From Acidimicrobiia bacterium (GTDB lineage Bacteria > Actinomycetota > Acidimicrobiia > IMCC26256 > JAOSJM01): DNA of 64,000 nt. The DNA lies in contig JAOSJM010000005.1 in NCBI GenBank assembly GCA_027494165.1, forward strand, positions 1,240,001 to 1,304,000, written 5' to 3'. Below are positions 7,864 to 17,045 of this stretch, piece by piece. The translations under genes were made by a program, and so were the position numbers. Each line of letters begins with the position of its first letter. The first letter of the stretch is position 1. The notes below the pieces were generated by a model that made no database searches, was not told the origin of the DNA, and saw nothing but the letters and a program-made list of their open reading frames with translations.

Positions 7864-8916
7864 TCAGGTCCCGGCGAGCTCGACGAGATCCCAGGACAGC
7901 GGCGTCCCCCGGGACACGTCGCACGCGGCGCGCCGCCCGAGCACCTCGTCGAGGTGCCTGGGCGCCAGACCGTCGCCCGGCCGGATCGAGCGCACGTTGT
8001 CCGGCGTGAACGGCTCGCCGGCACGCACGTCGCTCACCACGAACAGCGACCGCCGGAAGGCGAGGCTGGCCCGCTCCCGCTCGGCCGGTCCGTACCGCAC
8101 CGCCCCGAGCGCCGACTCGGTCTCCCGGATCGCCCCGACCAGCGCGGCGAGCTCGTCGGGCTCGAGCGAGAACGCGCCGTCGGGCCCCCCGTCGGCCCGC
8201 CGGAGCGTGAGGTGCTTCTCCACGATGCACGCCCCGAGGGCCACCGCAGCCACGGCCACCGTGGTGCCGAGCGTGTGGTCGGACAGCCCGACGGGAACGC
8301 CCCACCGCTCGGCCATGTCGGGGATCGTGCGCAGGTCCATCTCGGCGACGGGAGCCGGGTAGGCGCTCGTGCAGCGCAGCAGGGCCACGTCGGGTGCCCC
8401 GGCCGACCGGGCCGCGCCCACGACGTCGTCGATCTCTTCGATGGTCGCCATACCCGTCGACACGACGATCGGCTTGCCGGTCTCGGCCACCCGGCGGACG
8501 AGGGGCAGGTCGACCAGCTCGAACGACGCGATCTTGTAGGCGGGGACCCCGAGCCGCTCCAGCAGCTCGACGGCTCCGGGGTCGAAGGGGCTGGAGAAGC
8601 ACAGCAGCCCCAGGTCGCCGGCGAGCGCCACGAGCTCCTCGTGCCACTCCCACGGCGTGGCCGCCTCGGCGTAGAGCTCGTACAGGTGTCGCTGCTCCCA
8701 CAGGAGCCCGCCGCCGACGCGGAAGCGGTCGTCGTCGACGTCGAGGGTCATCCCCTCGGGGGTGTAGGTCTGGAGCTTCACCGCGTCGGCCCCGGCGTCG
8801 GCCGCGGCCCGGACGATGTCCCGGGCCCTCCCGAGGTCGCCCAGGTGGTTGGCCGACATCTCGGCGATCACCAGCACCGGTGCGCCCTCACCGACCGGCC
8901 GGCCGCCGACGTCCAT
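7864..8916 (-). CDS. pseI: Pseudaminic acid synthase PseI
   Basis: Condenses the free 2,4-diacetamido-trideoxy sugar with phosphoenolpyruvate to make pseudaminic acid. About 350 aa, NeuB family: a TIM barrel with VIAEMSANHLGDLGRA at the start, DAVKLQTYTP, FSSPFD, YKIASFE, VSTGMAT, LLRCTSAYPAP, GLSDHT and EKHLTL, all landmarks of the family. A C-terminal SAF (antifreeze-like) domain (FRRSLFVVSDVRAGEPFT, IRPGDGL) follows. The start overlaps the pseGH stop as TGATG (ATG 8916); GTG 8919 is an in-frame alternative. It is co-transcribed with the pseGH fusion. Confidence 0.94.
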   Translation of the reverse strand: MDVGGRPVGEGAPVLVIAEMSANHLGDLGRARDIVRAAADAGADAVKLQTYTPEGMTLDVDDDRFRVGGGLLWEQRHLYELYAEAATPWEWHEELVALAGDLGLLCFSSPFDPGAVELLERLGVPAYKIASFELVDLPLVRRVAETGKPIVVSTGMATIEEIDDVVGAARSAGAPDVALLRCTSAYPAPVAEMDLRTIPDMAERWGVPVGLSDHTLGTTVAVAAVALGACIVEKHLTLRRADGGPDGAFSLEPDELAALVGAIRETESALGAVRYGPAERERASLAFRRSLFVVSDVRAGEPFTPDNVRSIRPGDGLAPRHLDEVLGRRAACDVSRGTPLSWDLVELAGT

Positions 8917-10318
8917 CACGCCGACCGGCGCTCGAGCACGTAGCGGACCGCGGGCTGGCCCGAGCGGTGCACGTCCTTGCCGCGGAACACGAAGCCCGCG
9001 GCCCGGAAGGCCTGGATCGACGCGCCGTTCTCGGGCTTGATCCAGGCCTCCACCGTCTGCACGTCCGTGGCGTCGAGGAGCCGTGCGGTGGCCTCGCGGA
9101 TGATGGCTGCGCCCAGGCCGTTGCCGCGCCGCTCGGGCGCCACGGTGACGCCGATCTCCGCCACCACGCCGTCACGACCGAACCGGGCCACGCCGACCGG
9201 CCGGCCCTCGGCGTCCTCGGCCACGAGCACGGCCTCCGCCGGTCCGGCCACGCGCGCCTCGAACCAGGCCACGTGGTCGGCCCACGGGATCGGGTCCGAC
9301 GAGAACGAGAACGCCCTCGTGACCGGGTCGTTGTTCCACTCCCACACGGTCCCGCAGTCCTCGGCCCGGGCGGCACGGACCCTGACCCCTCCGGTGAGCA
9401 TCTCGGTGACGACCCGGTCCGCTCCCCGCCCGTCGACCAGCACCCGGCCCCTCGTCACCATCACCGCCCGCTTCGCCGGGTCGCCCCGCAGGGAGCGCAG
9501 CCCCTGGGCCACGCGGTCGCCCACCCCCTCGTCGACCGGGCCGGCGTCGAGGGCGACGCCGGCCTCGGCCAGGGCCCTGGCCACCGGCACCTGGTTGTCG
9601 GCGACCGACACGAGGACCGTGGGCACCCCCATGCAGCAGAGCTCCCAGGACGTGGTGCCGGCCGCGGCCACGGCGAGGTCGGCGTCGACCATGAGCACGG
9701 CGAGGTCGTCGGCTCCCCCGGCCACGGTCACGTCGAGGTCGGCGAGGTGCGGGACCCGCAGGGCCGCGGCCACCCGGTCGACGATCTCGGGGGCGGGACA
9801 CCCGCCGAGGGTCACCAACACCCGTCGCACCGGCCGCTCGTGGGACCGGTCGGGCACCAGGCGGGCGAACTCGGCCCGGAGCAGCGCGTACCGGGGCCCG
9901 AGCAGCAGCCGGGTCCGGGGGCGCGGTGCGCGTACCACTCCCTGGCGCCCCCGAGGTTCTGGTCGACCACCAGGTCGGCGTCGTAGTGGCCGACCCGCCC
10001 GTGGTCGTCGACGACGAGGAGCTTCTTCCCCCCGGCGAGCACGGCCTCCTGGTCCGGGCGGCCGAAGTGGTAGCCGTCGAGGACGACCCATCCGGCGTCG
10101 AGGTCGGTCGCCGCGGACGGATCGAGGACCTCGACGCCCGCGGCCACGGCCCGGGCCCGGACGTGGTCGGGGAGCGCAGCGGCGAGGAGCGCCGCCGGGC
10201 CGCCCCGCGCGACCCAGGCCTGGGCGAGCGCGAGGCACCGCATCACGTGGCCCGACCCCACCTCCGAACCGAAGTCGGCGCGGAGCAGGAGCGGTGCGAT
10301 CCCCTGCCCGGTGCTCAC
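8916..10318 (-). CDS. PseG-PseH fusion: UDP-sugar hydrolase plus N-acetyltransferase, one frameshift
   Basis: Two pathway steps in one chain of 467 aa after correction. The N-terminal half (about 1-300) is PseG, a GT-B-fold hydrolase that frees the sugar from UDP. Its start has RADFGSEVGSGHVMRCLALA with the conserved G-GH-MRC motif, then VTLGG and AAAGTTSWELCCMGVP. The C-terminal half (about 310-467) is PseH, a GNAT acetyltransferase acting on the C4 amine. It contains VRAARAEDC, WNNDPVTRAFSF and the acetyl-CoA loop ERRGNGLG. The frame breaks at G5 run 9917-9921; a sixth G restores HRAPRTRLLLGPRYAL. The start GTG 10318 lies only 7 nt after a sigma-28-type -10 box, so the mRNA may be leaderless. 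Confidence 0.9.
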
Positions 10319-10321
10319 GTC

Positions 10322-10349
10322 CTAACAATCGACCGGCCCGGGCCGATGA
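10322..10349 (+). promoter_or_regulatory. Sigma-28-type promoter of pseA operon
   Basis: CTAAC (10322-10326), 15 nt, GCCGATGA (10342-10349). It overlaps almost completely the opposite-facing promoter of pseGH. GGAGG-like SD (10371-10375) precedes ATG 10381. Confidence 0.65.
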
Positions 10350-10353
10350 TAAG
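10326..10353 (-). promoter_or_regulatory. Sigma-28-type promoter of pseGH-pseI (leaderless)
   Basis: Read on the minus strand: CTTAT (10353-10349), 15 nt, GTCGATTG (10333-10326), 7 nt, then GTG 10318. No SD can fit, so initiation at or next to the start codon is expected. Weaker boxes than the other members. Confidence 0.5.
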
Positions 10354-10380
10354 CGGCAGGGAACGACTCGGAGGCGATCG

Positions 10381-11640
10381 ATGATCCGCTACTGCCGTCG
10401 GTGCGTCATGCCCGAGACCAAGCCGGATCTCTGGTTCGACGACGAGGGCGTCTGCAGCGCCTGCCTCAACTACCACCGTCGCGACGACGTCGACTGGGAC
10501 GCCCGTCGCGAGGAGCTGCTCGCCGTGCTCGAGCGCTACCGCTCGCGTGACGGCGGCAACTACGACTGCGTCGTCCCGGTCAGCGGGGGGAAGGACAGCA
10601 CCTACCAGGTGCTGCGCATGCTCGAGCTGGGCATGAACCCGCTGTGCGTCACCGCGACGACCGACAAGCTCACGGCGATCGGCCGGCGGAACATCGAGAA
10701 CCTCAAGGGGCTCGGGGTCGACCACGTCGAGGTGACGACCAACCCCCGGGTCCGCCGGCGCATCAACCGGCTCGCGCTCACCCAGGTCGGGGACATCTCC
10801 TGGCCCGAGCACGTCACGATCTTCACGGTGCCGGTGCGCCTCGCGGTCCAGATGCGCATCCCCCTCATCGTGTGGGGGGAGAACTCGCAGAACGAGTACG
10901 GCGGCCCGGCGGCCGCGGCCGACCATCCCCACCTCACGCGTCGCTGGCTCGAGGAGTTCGGCGGCCTGCTCGGCCTTCGGGTCACGGACCTGGTGGGCCA
11001 GGACGGCATCGAGCCCCGCCACCTCGTCCAGTACACCTACCCGACCGACGAGGAGCTGGCCGAGGTCGGCGTGACCGGGATCTTCCTCGGCCACTACCTC
11101 CCCTGGGACGGCTGGGGCAACGCGCTGCTGGCCCAGGCCCACGGGTTCGAGACCCACCCCCACCTCGTCGACGGGGCCCTGAACAACTACGAGAACCTCG
11201 ACAACGGGTTCCACGGGATCCACGACTACTTCAAGTTCCTCAAGTACGCCTTCGGGCGGGCCACGGACCACGCCTGCATGCACATCCGCCGCGGCCGGTT
11301 GAGCCGGGCCGACGGCCTCGCCCTCGTCCGCCGCCACGACGGGAGGTTCCCCTGGGTCTACCTGGGCGTGCCCCTCGAGGAATCGCTCGCCGACATCGGC
11401 CTGACCCTCGACGAGTTCCAGCGGGTCTGCGACCGCTTCACGAACCGGAAGCTCTTCGTCACGGACCGCCACGGGGAGCTGGTGCGCGACGCCGACGGCA
11501 ACCTGACCCGCGTCAACGACGACAACCCCCCGGAGCCCGGCGCGGCCACGCCGGACGAGGTCGGACGGGAGGTGGCGCGACTGGCGGTCGCGCCCTCCCG
11601 TCCGGTGGCCGTCCCGCCCGGCCTCGCCACCAGGCGCTAA
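10381..11640 (+). CDS. pseA: N-acetyl sugar amidotransferase PseA/WbpG type
   Basis: 419 aa. This family converts an N-acetyl group of a nonulosonic acid precursor into an acetamidino group, using ammonia from a partner glutaminase. An N-terminal zinc motif CRRCVMPETKPD...CSAC (residues 4-27) is followed by the ATP-binding PP-loop PVSGGKDSTYQ. WGENSQNEYGG and FLGHYLPWDGWGN are conserved further on. It is the first gene of the trio pseA-hisH-hisF, the arrangement known from wbpG-hisH2-hisF2 of Pseudomonas. The ATG follows a clear SD and a sigma-28-type promoter. The extremely long open frame upstream is only a high-GC artefact on the strand opposite pseGH. Confidence 0.92.
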   Translation: MIRYCRRCVMPETKPDLWFDDEGVCSACLNYHRRDDVDWDARREELLAVLERYRSRDGGNYDCVVPVSGGKDSTYQVLRMLELGMNPLCVTATTDKLTAIGRRNIENLKGLGVDHVEVTTNPRVRRRINRLALTQVGDISWPEHVTIFTVPVRLAVQMRIPLIVWGENSQNEYGGPAAAADHPHLTRRWLEEFGGLLGLRVTDLVGQDGIEPRHLVQYTYPTDEELAEVGVTGIFLGHYLPWDGWGNALLAQAHGFETHPHLVDGALNNYENLDNGFHGIHDYFKFLKYAFGRATDHACMHIRRGRLSRADGLALVRRHDGRFPWVYLGVPLEESLADIGLTLDEFQRVCDRFTNRKLFVTDRHGELVRDADGNLTRVNDDNPPEPGAATPDEVGREVARLAVAPSRPVAVPPGLATRR

Positions 11641-11646
11641 CCGACC

Positions 11647-12270
11647 GTGCAGCGCGTCGCGGTCGTCGACTACGGGCTCAACAACCTCGACTCGGTGTGC
11701 CGCGCCCTCGAGGAGTGCGGCGCCGCGGCCTTCGTCACCGACTCGCCCGCGGACGTCGAGCGCGCCGACCGGATCGTGCTCCCGGGGGTGGGCGCCTTCC
11801 CCGACGCCATGGCCAACCTCCGGGAACGGGGCCTGGTCGACGCGCTCACCGAGGAGGTCCAGGGTCACGGCGCCCCCTTCCTCGGCATCTGCCTGGGGAT
11901 GCAGCTCCTCGCCACCCGCAGCCACGAGGTCGCGGCGACCGACGGCCTGGGCTGGATCCCCGGCGAGGTCCGCCGCCTCGAGCCGACGGCGGCGGACCGG
12001 CGGGTCCCGCACATGGGCTGGAACGAGGTCGACCCCGTGGGGACCGCCGACCTCTTCGCGGGGATCGCGCCGCGCTCGGACTTCTACTTCGTCCACAGCT
12101 TCCGCCTCTGCTGCGACGACGACGCCGACGTGCTCGCCACCACGCCCTACTGCGGCGGGTTCACGTCCGCGGTCCACCGGGGCTCGGTCTTCGGCGTGCA
12201 GTTCCACCCCGAGAAGAGCCAGGCCCACGGGTTCGAGCTCCTCCGGAACTTCCTGGAGTGGTCGTGCTGA
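11647..12270 (+). CDS. HisH-like glutaminase subunit for sugar amidation
   Basis: 207 aa class I glutamine amidotransferase. It hydrolyses glutamine and channels ammonia to its HisF-like partner. Landmarks: VVDYGLNNLDSVCRAL at the start, VLPGVGAFPDAM, the nucleophile elbow GICLGMQLLA (catalytic Cys about residue 79) and the His-Glu of FGVQFHPEKSQ. Neighbouring pseA and the flagellar setting indicate sugar amidination, not histidine synthesis; no other his gene is nearby. GTG 11647 starts 6 nt after pseA; the end overlaps the next gene by 7 nt. Confidence 0.88.
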   Translation: MQRVAVVDYGLNNLDSVCRALEECGAAAFVTDSPADVERADRIVLPGVGAFPDAMANLRERGLVDALTEEVQGHGAPFLGICLGMQLLATRSHEVAATDGLGWIPGEVRRLEPTAADRRVPHMGWNEVDPVGTADLFAGIAPRSDFYFVHSFRLCCDDDADVLATTPYCGGFTSAVHRGSVFGVQFHPEKSQAHGFELLRNFLEWSC

Positions 12271-13020
12271 AGGCCCGGGTCGTCCCGACGCTCCTCTACA
12301 AGGACTTCGGCCTCGTGAAGGGAGTCGGGTTCGACTCCTGGCGCCCGGTCGGCAGCCCCATGCAGTCGGTGAAGGTCTACAACCTTCGTGGCGTCGACGA
12401 GATGGTCCTCCTGGACGTGACGGCCACGAGCCAGGACCGCTCGCCCGACCTGGCGCTGGTCGACGAGCTCGCCGACGAGTGCTTCATGCCCCTCACGGTC
12501 GGGGGCGGTGTCCGGTCCCTCGACGACGTCGCCGGGTTGCTGCGGGCGGGGGCCGACAAGGTGGCCCTGGGGACCGCCGCGGTCGAGACCCCCGAGCTGA
12601 TCCGGGCCGCCTCGGACCGGTTCGGCGCCCAGTGCGTGGTCGTCTCGATCGACACACGGGCCGGCGAGGACGGCACGGTGACGGTGTGGACGCACTCGGG
12701 GACGAAGCCGACCGGGCTCGACCCCGTGGCGCTCGCACGGGAGGTCGAGGCCCTCGGTGCGGGGGAGATCCTCCTCCAGTCGGCCGATCGCGACGGCACG
12801 ATGGAGGGCTACGACGTCGCGACGATCCGGAGGGTGTGCGACGCCGTGGGCGTCCCGGTGATCGCGTCGGGAGGCGCGGGCTGCTACCAGGACATGGTGG
12901 AGGCCCTCCACGGCGGCGCCTCGGCGGTGGCCGCGGCGAGCATCTTCCACTTCACCCAGCAGACCCCGGCCGAGGCCAAGGCCCACCTGGCCGCCGCCGG
13001 CTTCCCCCGTCCGCACCTGA
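12264..13020 (+). CDS. HisF-like ammonia-channelling partner, 3' frameshift
   Basis: About 251 aa TIM barrel of the HisF/HisA family, the usual length once the end is corrected. It begins VLKARVVPTLLYKDFGLVKG, with KVYNLRGVDEMVLLDVTA, LTVGGGVRSLDD, ADKVALGTAAV, VVVSIDTRAGEDG, GEILLQSADRDGTMEGYD and VIASGGAG. It should receive ammonia from the HisH-like protein for pseA. The frame otherwise runs on across the opposing gene. Removing one C from the C5 run 13004-13008 gives GFPVRT and TGA 13018-13020, so the end is placed there. Confidence 0.86.
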
Positions 13021-13032
13021 GAGCCGGGCCGG

Positions 13033-13084
13033 GGGCCGACCTCCGCCCCCCGGGAGCCGGGCCGGGACCCGATCCCGTCGGCCC
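13033..13084. terminator. Possible bidirectional terminator between converging genes
   Basis: GGGCCGAC (13033-13040) and GTCGGCCC (13077-13084) pair across a GC-rich interior that can itself fold. It fills the 65-bp junction between hisF-like and the TPR-glycosyltransferase. Confidence 0.4.
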
Positions 13085-13085
13085 G

Positions 13086-15165
13086 TCAGGCCGAGCGGAG
13101 CCGGCGCTTCCGCACGACCGTCTCGAGCGAGGCCCCGACCTCGGCGACGACCCGCTCCCAGCCCTCGTCGTGGCGGCGGGTGAACCGGCGCATCGTCGGC
13201 ATCCACAGGTACCCGGCCATGCCGAGGGAGGAGTAGTCGTCGGGGAGGTCCATCTGCCAGTCGGGGACGCCGAGCGACGCGGCCATGTGGCTCACCGCGT
13301 TCCCTGGTGCGATCACCAGGTCCAGGGCGGTGGTGAGGGCGGCCACGTTGTCGAGGTCCATCATGAGGTCGATGTCGTCCCACGTGTGGATGGTCACACC
13401 GTGGACGCGCTCGGCCTCGGCCAGCTCCTCCGAGCAGTCGTCGTACTGGAGGTTCACCCAGTTGACGCCCTCGACCCCGAGCACGGGGCCCCAATCGGGG
13501 AGCGCCGTGTAGAGCCGGCCACGAAGCCCCTGGTTGATGCGGCTCCGCCAGGAGATCCCGACGTTGAGACCGGCCCCGAACCGGGCCACCCGGGCCCGCC
13601 AGAAGGCCACGCGGTCGGGGTCGGGGACGAGGAAGGCGTTGCGGGTCGGGAAGTCCCGCACGTCTCGGCGGACGTAGCGGGGCACGGACCCGGCCGCGAC
13701 CTGGACGTCGAAGTCCCCGAGGTTCCGGGGCTCGCTCTCGCCCTCGTGCGGGGGCGGCTGGGCGCGGACGGTGGCGGTGGGGAACGAGCGGGCGAACAGC
13801 CGTCGCAGGCGTGGCTCGCACTCGATGATCACGTGGTCGGCCCGGTCGACGAGGTCCTGGTAGCAGGAGGCGAAGAGGATCTCGTCGCCGACCCCCTGCT
13901 CGCGCCACACCATCACCGTCTTCCTGACAGGTCCGACCCGTCCCAGGTGGGGATGTCGCCGAAGGACCGGGGCTGGCGCTGCCCCGCTCCGAACCCGCGG
14001 TCGAACAGGTCCCAGCCCTCACCGAGGCGACCGGTCGCCACGAGGGCCAGCGACAGGCAGAACACGATCGAGTCGTCCTCCGGGCGCAGCTCGGTCGCCA
14101 CCCGGTACTCCCGGATGGCCTCCTCCATGTGGCCCTGGATGGCGAGCGTCATGCCGAGGTTCCCGTGGGCGTCGGCCGAGTCGGGGAGCAGCTCCAGCCC
14201 CCGGCGGAACATGGCGACCGCCTCGTCGAGTCGGCCGACCTCCCTCAGGCCGACCCCGTACCAGACCACGGCCTGCGCGTTGTCCGGGTCCAGCTCGTAG
14301 GCCCGGGTGAACTGGACGTGGGCCTCGTCGTTGCGACCGAGCTCCTTGAGGACCCGACCCAGGTTGAGGATCGTGGTCACGGCCTCGGGCTCGACCTCGA
14401 GTGCCCGCTCGTACCAGACGACCGCCTCCTCCTTGCGGTCGAGCTCCCGCAGCCCCACGGCGAGGTTGTTGAGCGCGACGACGTTGCCCGGGTCCTCCTC
14501 GACCGCCCGCATCAGGTTGGCGACGGCTTCCTCCTGGTCGCCGTGGGCCTGCAGGGCGTTTCCGAGGTTGTTGCGGGCGACGGTGAGGTCGGGGTCGAGC
14601 TCGAGGGCGCTTCGGTAGGCCGCGATCGCCTCGTCCCGCTTGCCCTGTCGCTCCAGGACGATCCCGACGTTGTTGTGGGCGGGTGCATGGCCGGGGTCGA
14701 GCTCGAGGGCCCGGTGGAAGTGGGCCAGGGCGTCGTCGAGGTGCCCCTGCTCCCGAAGGACGTTCCCGAGGTTGTTGTGGCCGTTGACGTGACCGGGATC
14801 GAGCTCGAGGGCGCGACGGAAGGCCGCGACGGCGTCGTCGGGACGACCCTGCTCGCGCAGGACGACCCCGAGCGTGCCGTGGAAGTCGGCGACCCGCGGG
14901 GCCTGGCCGATCGCCCGTCGCACCATCGTGAGTGCGAGGTCGGAGCGGCCCCGGTCGTTGCTGATGACGGCCAGGAGGTGGAGGGCATCGGGGTGCTCCG
15001 GGTAGGAACCGAGGACCTGGCGGTAGCACTGCTCGGCCCCTTCGAGGTCGCCGGCCCGGTGGAGCTCCACCCCCGATGGAGCAGGGCGGCCGCGGCGTCC
15101 TGGCCCTGGGCGGGAGCGCCGTCGCCACCGAGGCGCGCGAGCTGGCGCCGCTGCTGACGGTTCAT
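13086..15165 (-). CDS. TPR-repeat glycosyltransferase-like protein, two frameshifts
   Basis: 693 aa after correction. MNRQQRRQLARLGGD is followed by about ten 34-residue TPR units (the repeating pattern A...Y..AL.LDP....A..NLG..L...G). The C-terminal domain of about 280 aa begins SGKTVMVWREQGVGDEILFASC and includes NVGISWRSR and VIAPGNAVSHMAASLGVP, the glycosyltransferase-9-like ending seen in many TPR sugar-transfer proteins. Frame breaks: C5 run 15070-15074 (a sixth C needed, on the coding strand a G) and T2 at 13921-13922 (a third T needed). With no Maf-type transferase in view, this is a leading candidate for attaching the nonulosonic acid to flagellin (inference). It is last in a minus-strand pair with the gene at 15176. 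Confidence 0.8.
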
Positions 15166-15175
15166 GCCTGCCTCC

Positions 15176-16657
15176 TCAACCGGTCGGGGCCAGCAGGGCC
15201 TGGACCGCGGCGGGGAACATCTCGTCCCCGTGACGCGCGGCCAGCTCGGCCAGCCCGACGGCGACCTCGAGCTTCACGTACTGGCGGACGGCGTCGGCGA
15301 GGACGCCGACCGAGGCCCCCGGCAGCCCGAGCCCGTGCCCGAGCACGGCCAGGGCCCCGTCGGTCGCCTCGTGCTCGAACAGGCACGCGGCGAGCACCGC
15401 GCATCGGGCCGGCGTCGTCGCCGCACCCACCACGAACGCGTCCAGCGCGTCGGGGGCCAGGACGAACACCTCGACGAGGCACGCCGACAGCCACCCCTCG
15501 GGGACCGCGGCCGCGACCTCCCCGAGGAGCTCGCCCGCCGAGGGGTCGTCGAAGGTGGCGAGCGCCGCCACCGCGGCCCGGACCCGCTCGGCCGGCTCCG
15601 CGCCGGCGTCCGCGGCGATGGCGAGGAGCGGGCACTCCTCGCCCAACCCCGCGGCCCTCAGGCGAGCGGACCACTCCAGGGCCCGCGTCACCGGCAGCCT
15701 CGCGGCGAAGTCGACGGCCAGGGCGAGGGGCCGGAGGTCGTCCGGCCTCGCCCGGTGGACCGCCTCCGCGAAGCGGTCGACCGCCGCGGGAGGCGCGAAG
15801 TGGACGCGCGCGAGGACGGTGCGCAGCTGCTCGTCGGGGACGGCCTCGACCAGGGGGATCAGGTCCGCGACGTCGGCCGTCTCGGCCAGCTCGGCCACGG
15901 CGACCCAGGCGCTCGGCAGCACCCGGTCACCGTGGTGCTCGCCCGCGTCCCGGAGGAGCGCCGCGGCGAGCGCGTCCGGGTCGACGTCGAGACCGGCGGT
16001 GAGCTCGGCCACCGCGGTGACGTCACCGACGTTCGCCCTGGCGCACAGACCCAGGAGCGCTCCGAGCTCCTGGTGCCGGGTCGCCCGCAGCACCGTCCAA
16101 TCGAGCGCCTCGAGCGGCCGCTCCAGGCGGGCGAGGAGCCCGGCGACGAGGCCGGCCGCCTCCTCGAAGGCTCCCGGACGCGGGTCCCGGGCCGCCGCGG
16201 CGACGAGGGCGGCCACCGCCTGCTCCGGCCGGCCCGACCCGGCCGACGCGCGTCCACGCTCGAGGTCGTCACCGGGCACCGGAGGAGGGTCGAGGGCGAC
16301 GCCTGGCCCGACCCGGAGGCACCGGGGGGTCTCCGGGTGGGCGGCGAGCAGGTCGTCGAGCCATGCGGGGCCGACGGCCAGAGGCTCGTCGAGCACGACG
16401 GCCACGTCGCCGCGCGCTGCGTCCACGGCCGCCGCGACCGCGCGGTCGACGTCCCCGGCCTCCACCGCGACCACCCGGGCCGGAGCGAAGGCGAAGGGAT
16501 CGGGGCAGGGATCGGCGGTGTCGGCCGCGTCGACGACCACCAGGTCGTCGCCCCAGCGCAGGGTGGCCCGCACGGTGTCGAGGCAGGCCTCGACGCCCTT
16601 GCCGGCTCGCACGACGACGGTCACGGACGGGCGCGCGGCGCGGTCTTCGGAGGTCAC
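15176..16657 (-). CDS. Unassigned protein with GT-A-like N-terminus and helical repeats
   Basis: 493 aa, not recognised. The first 110 residues (SVTVVVRAGKGVEACLDTVRATLRWGDDLVVVD, then AAVDAARGDVAVVLDEPLAVGPAWLDDLL) resemble the start of a family-2 glycosyltransferase, but no clear DxD is seen. The rest is Ala/Leu-rich helices, probably a solenoid. It starts at GTG 16657, directly downstream of a sigma-28-like -10 box, and ends 10 nt before the TPR-glycosyltransferase, so the two are likely one transcript for flagellin modification. The function is inferred from position only. Confidence 0.6.
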   Translation of the reverse strand: MTSEDRAARPSVTVVVRAGKGVEACLDTVRATLRWGDDLVVVDAADTADPCPDPFAFAPARVVAVEAGDVDRAVAAAVDAARGDVAVVLDEPLAVGPAWLDDLLAAHPETPRCLRVGPGVALDPPPVPGDDLERGRASAGSGRPEQAVAALVAAAARDPRPGAFEEAAGLVAGLLARLERPLEALDWTVLRATRHQELGALLGLCARANVGDVTAVAELTAGLDVDPDALAAALLRDAGEHHGDRVLPSAWVAVAELAETADVADLIPLVEAVPDEQLRTVLARVHFAPPAAVDRFAEAVHRARPDDLRPLALAVDFAARLPVTRALEWSARLRAAGLGEECPLLAIAADAGAEPAERVRAAVAALATFDDPSAGELLGEVAAAVPEGWLSACLVEVFVLAPDALDAFVVGAATTPARCAVLAACLFEHEATDGALAVLGHGLGLPGASVGVLADAVRQYVKLEVAVGLAELAARHGDEMFPAAVQALLAPTG

Positions 16658-16663
16658 GCCTCC

Positions 16664-16692
16664 CCATCGGCACGTCCCCGGCGAGTTCTGAG
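16664..16692 (-). promoter_or_regulatory. Sigma-28-like promoter of the 15176-16657 gene
   Basis: Minus strand: CTCAG (16692-16688), 16 nt, GCCGATGG (16671-16664), then GTG 16657 after 6 nt. Spacing is one base longer than the others; a leaderless mRNA is implied. Confidence 0.5.
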
Positions 16693-16804
16693 CGCCACGG
16701 CGGAATTGCCCGTGGTCCTGGCCCTTCCGGGGCGGCGTCGCCGGGCCGGTCGAGACCGGTCGGCGGTCGCGGGCACGCTGGGTGGCGAAATCCCCGCCGA
16801 AGGC

Positions 16805-16832
16805 CTCATCACGCTCCGCGGCCGGCCGATAG
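16805..16832 (+). promoter_or_regulatory. Sigma-28-type promoter of the flgB-flgE operon
   Basis: CTCAT (16805-16809), 15 nt, GCCGATAG (16825-16832), one base from the textbook GCCGATAA. It is the only such site upstream of the basal-body operon. Confidence 0.75.
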
Positions 16833-17045
16833 GGCTCCTCGAGCACGGAGCGCTCGACGGGACCGCCACGGATCGGCGTCGGTTCGTCGAAGAGGACTGC
16901 GTCGTTGTCCACTCACCGAGCGCGCATCGCCGGACGATCCACCGGCCCCATCATGGGCGCTGCGCGCCTCGTGGGGGCCGTCCCCCGCCGTGCCGGCCGC
17001 CTCCCCCCGCGTCTCCCTGCCCCGTCGCGCTCGAGGTGACCTCTC

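Larger units (their letters stand above)
16658..17045. other. Divergent intergenic region, glycosylation genes / flgB operon
   Basis: No convincing gene. It holds the two back-to-back sigma-28-type promoters (16664-16692 minus and 16805-16832 plus) and an unusually long leader of about 210 nt before flgB. I see no riboswitch or small ORF with a good ribosome binding site in the leader. Confidence 0.6.

Noticed and set aside
11647-13020. Histidine biosynthesis operon
   Set aside because: HisH-like and HisF-like genes are present, but no other his gene is; coupling to pseA and the promoter type place them in sugar amidation.
10644-14300. A 1218-codon open frame running through hisF-like and across the opposite strand gene
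   Set aside because: Only about 12264-13008 codes for a recognised protein; the rest is stop-free because of high GC and lies antisense to the TPR-glycosyltransferase.
16833-17045. Riboswitch or leader peptide in the long flgB leader
   Set aside because: No conserved riboswitch core or small ORF with an SD could be identified by eye.
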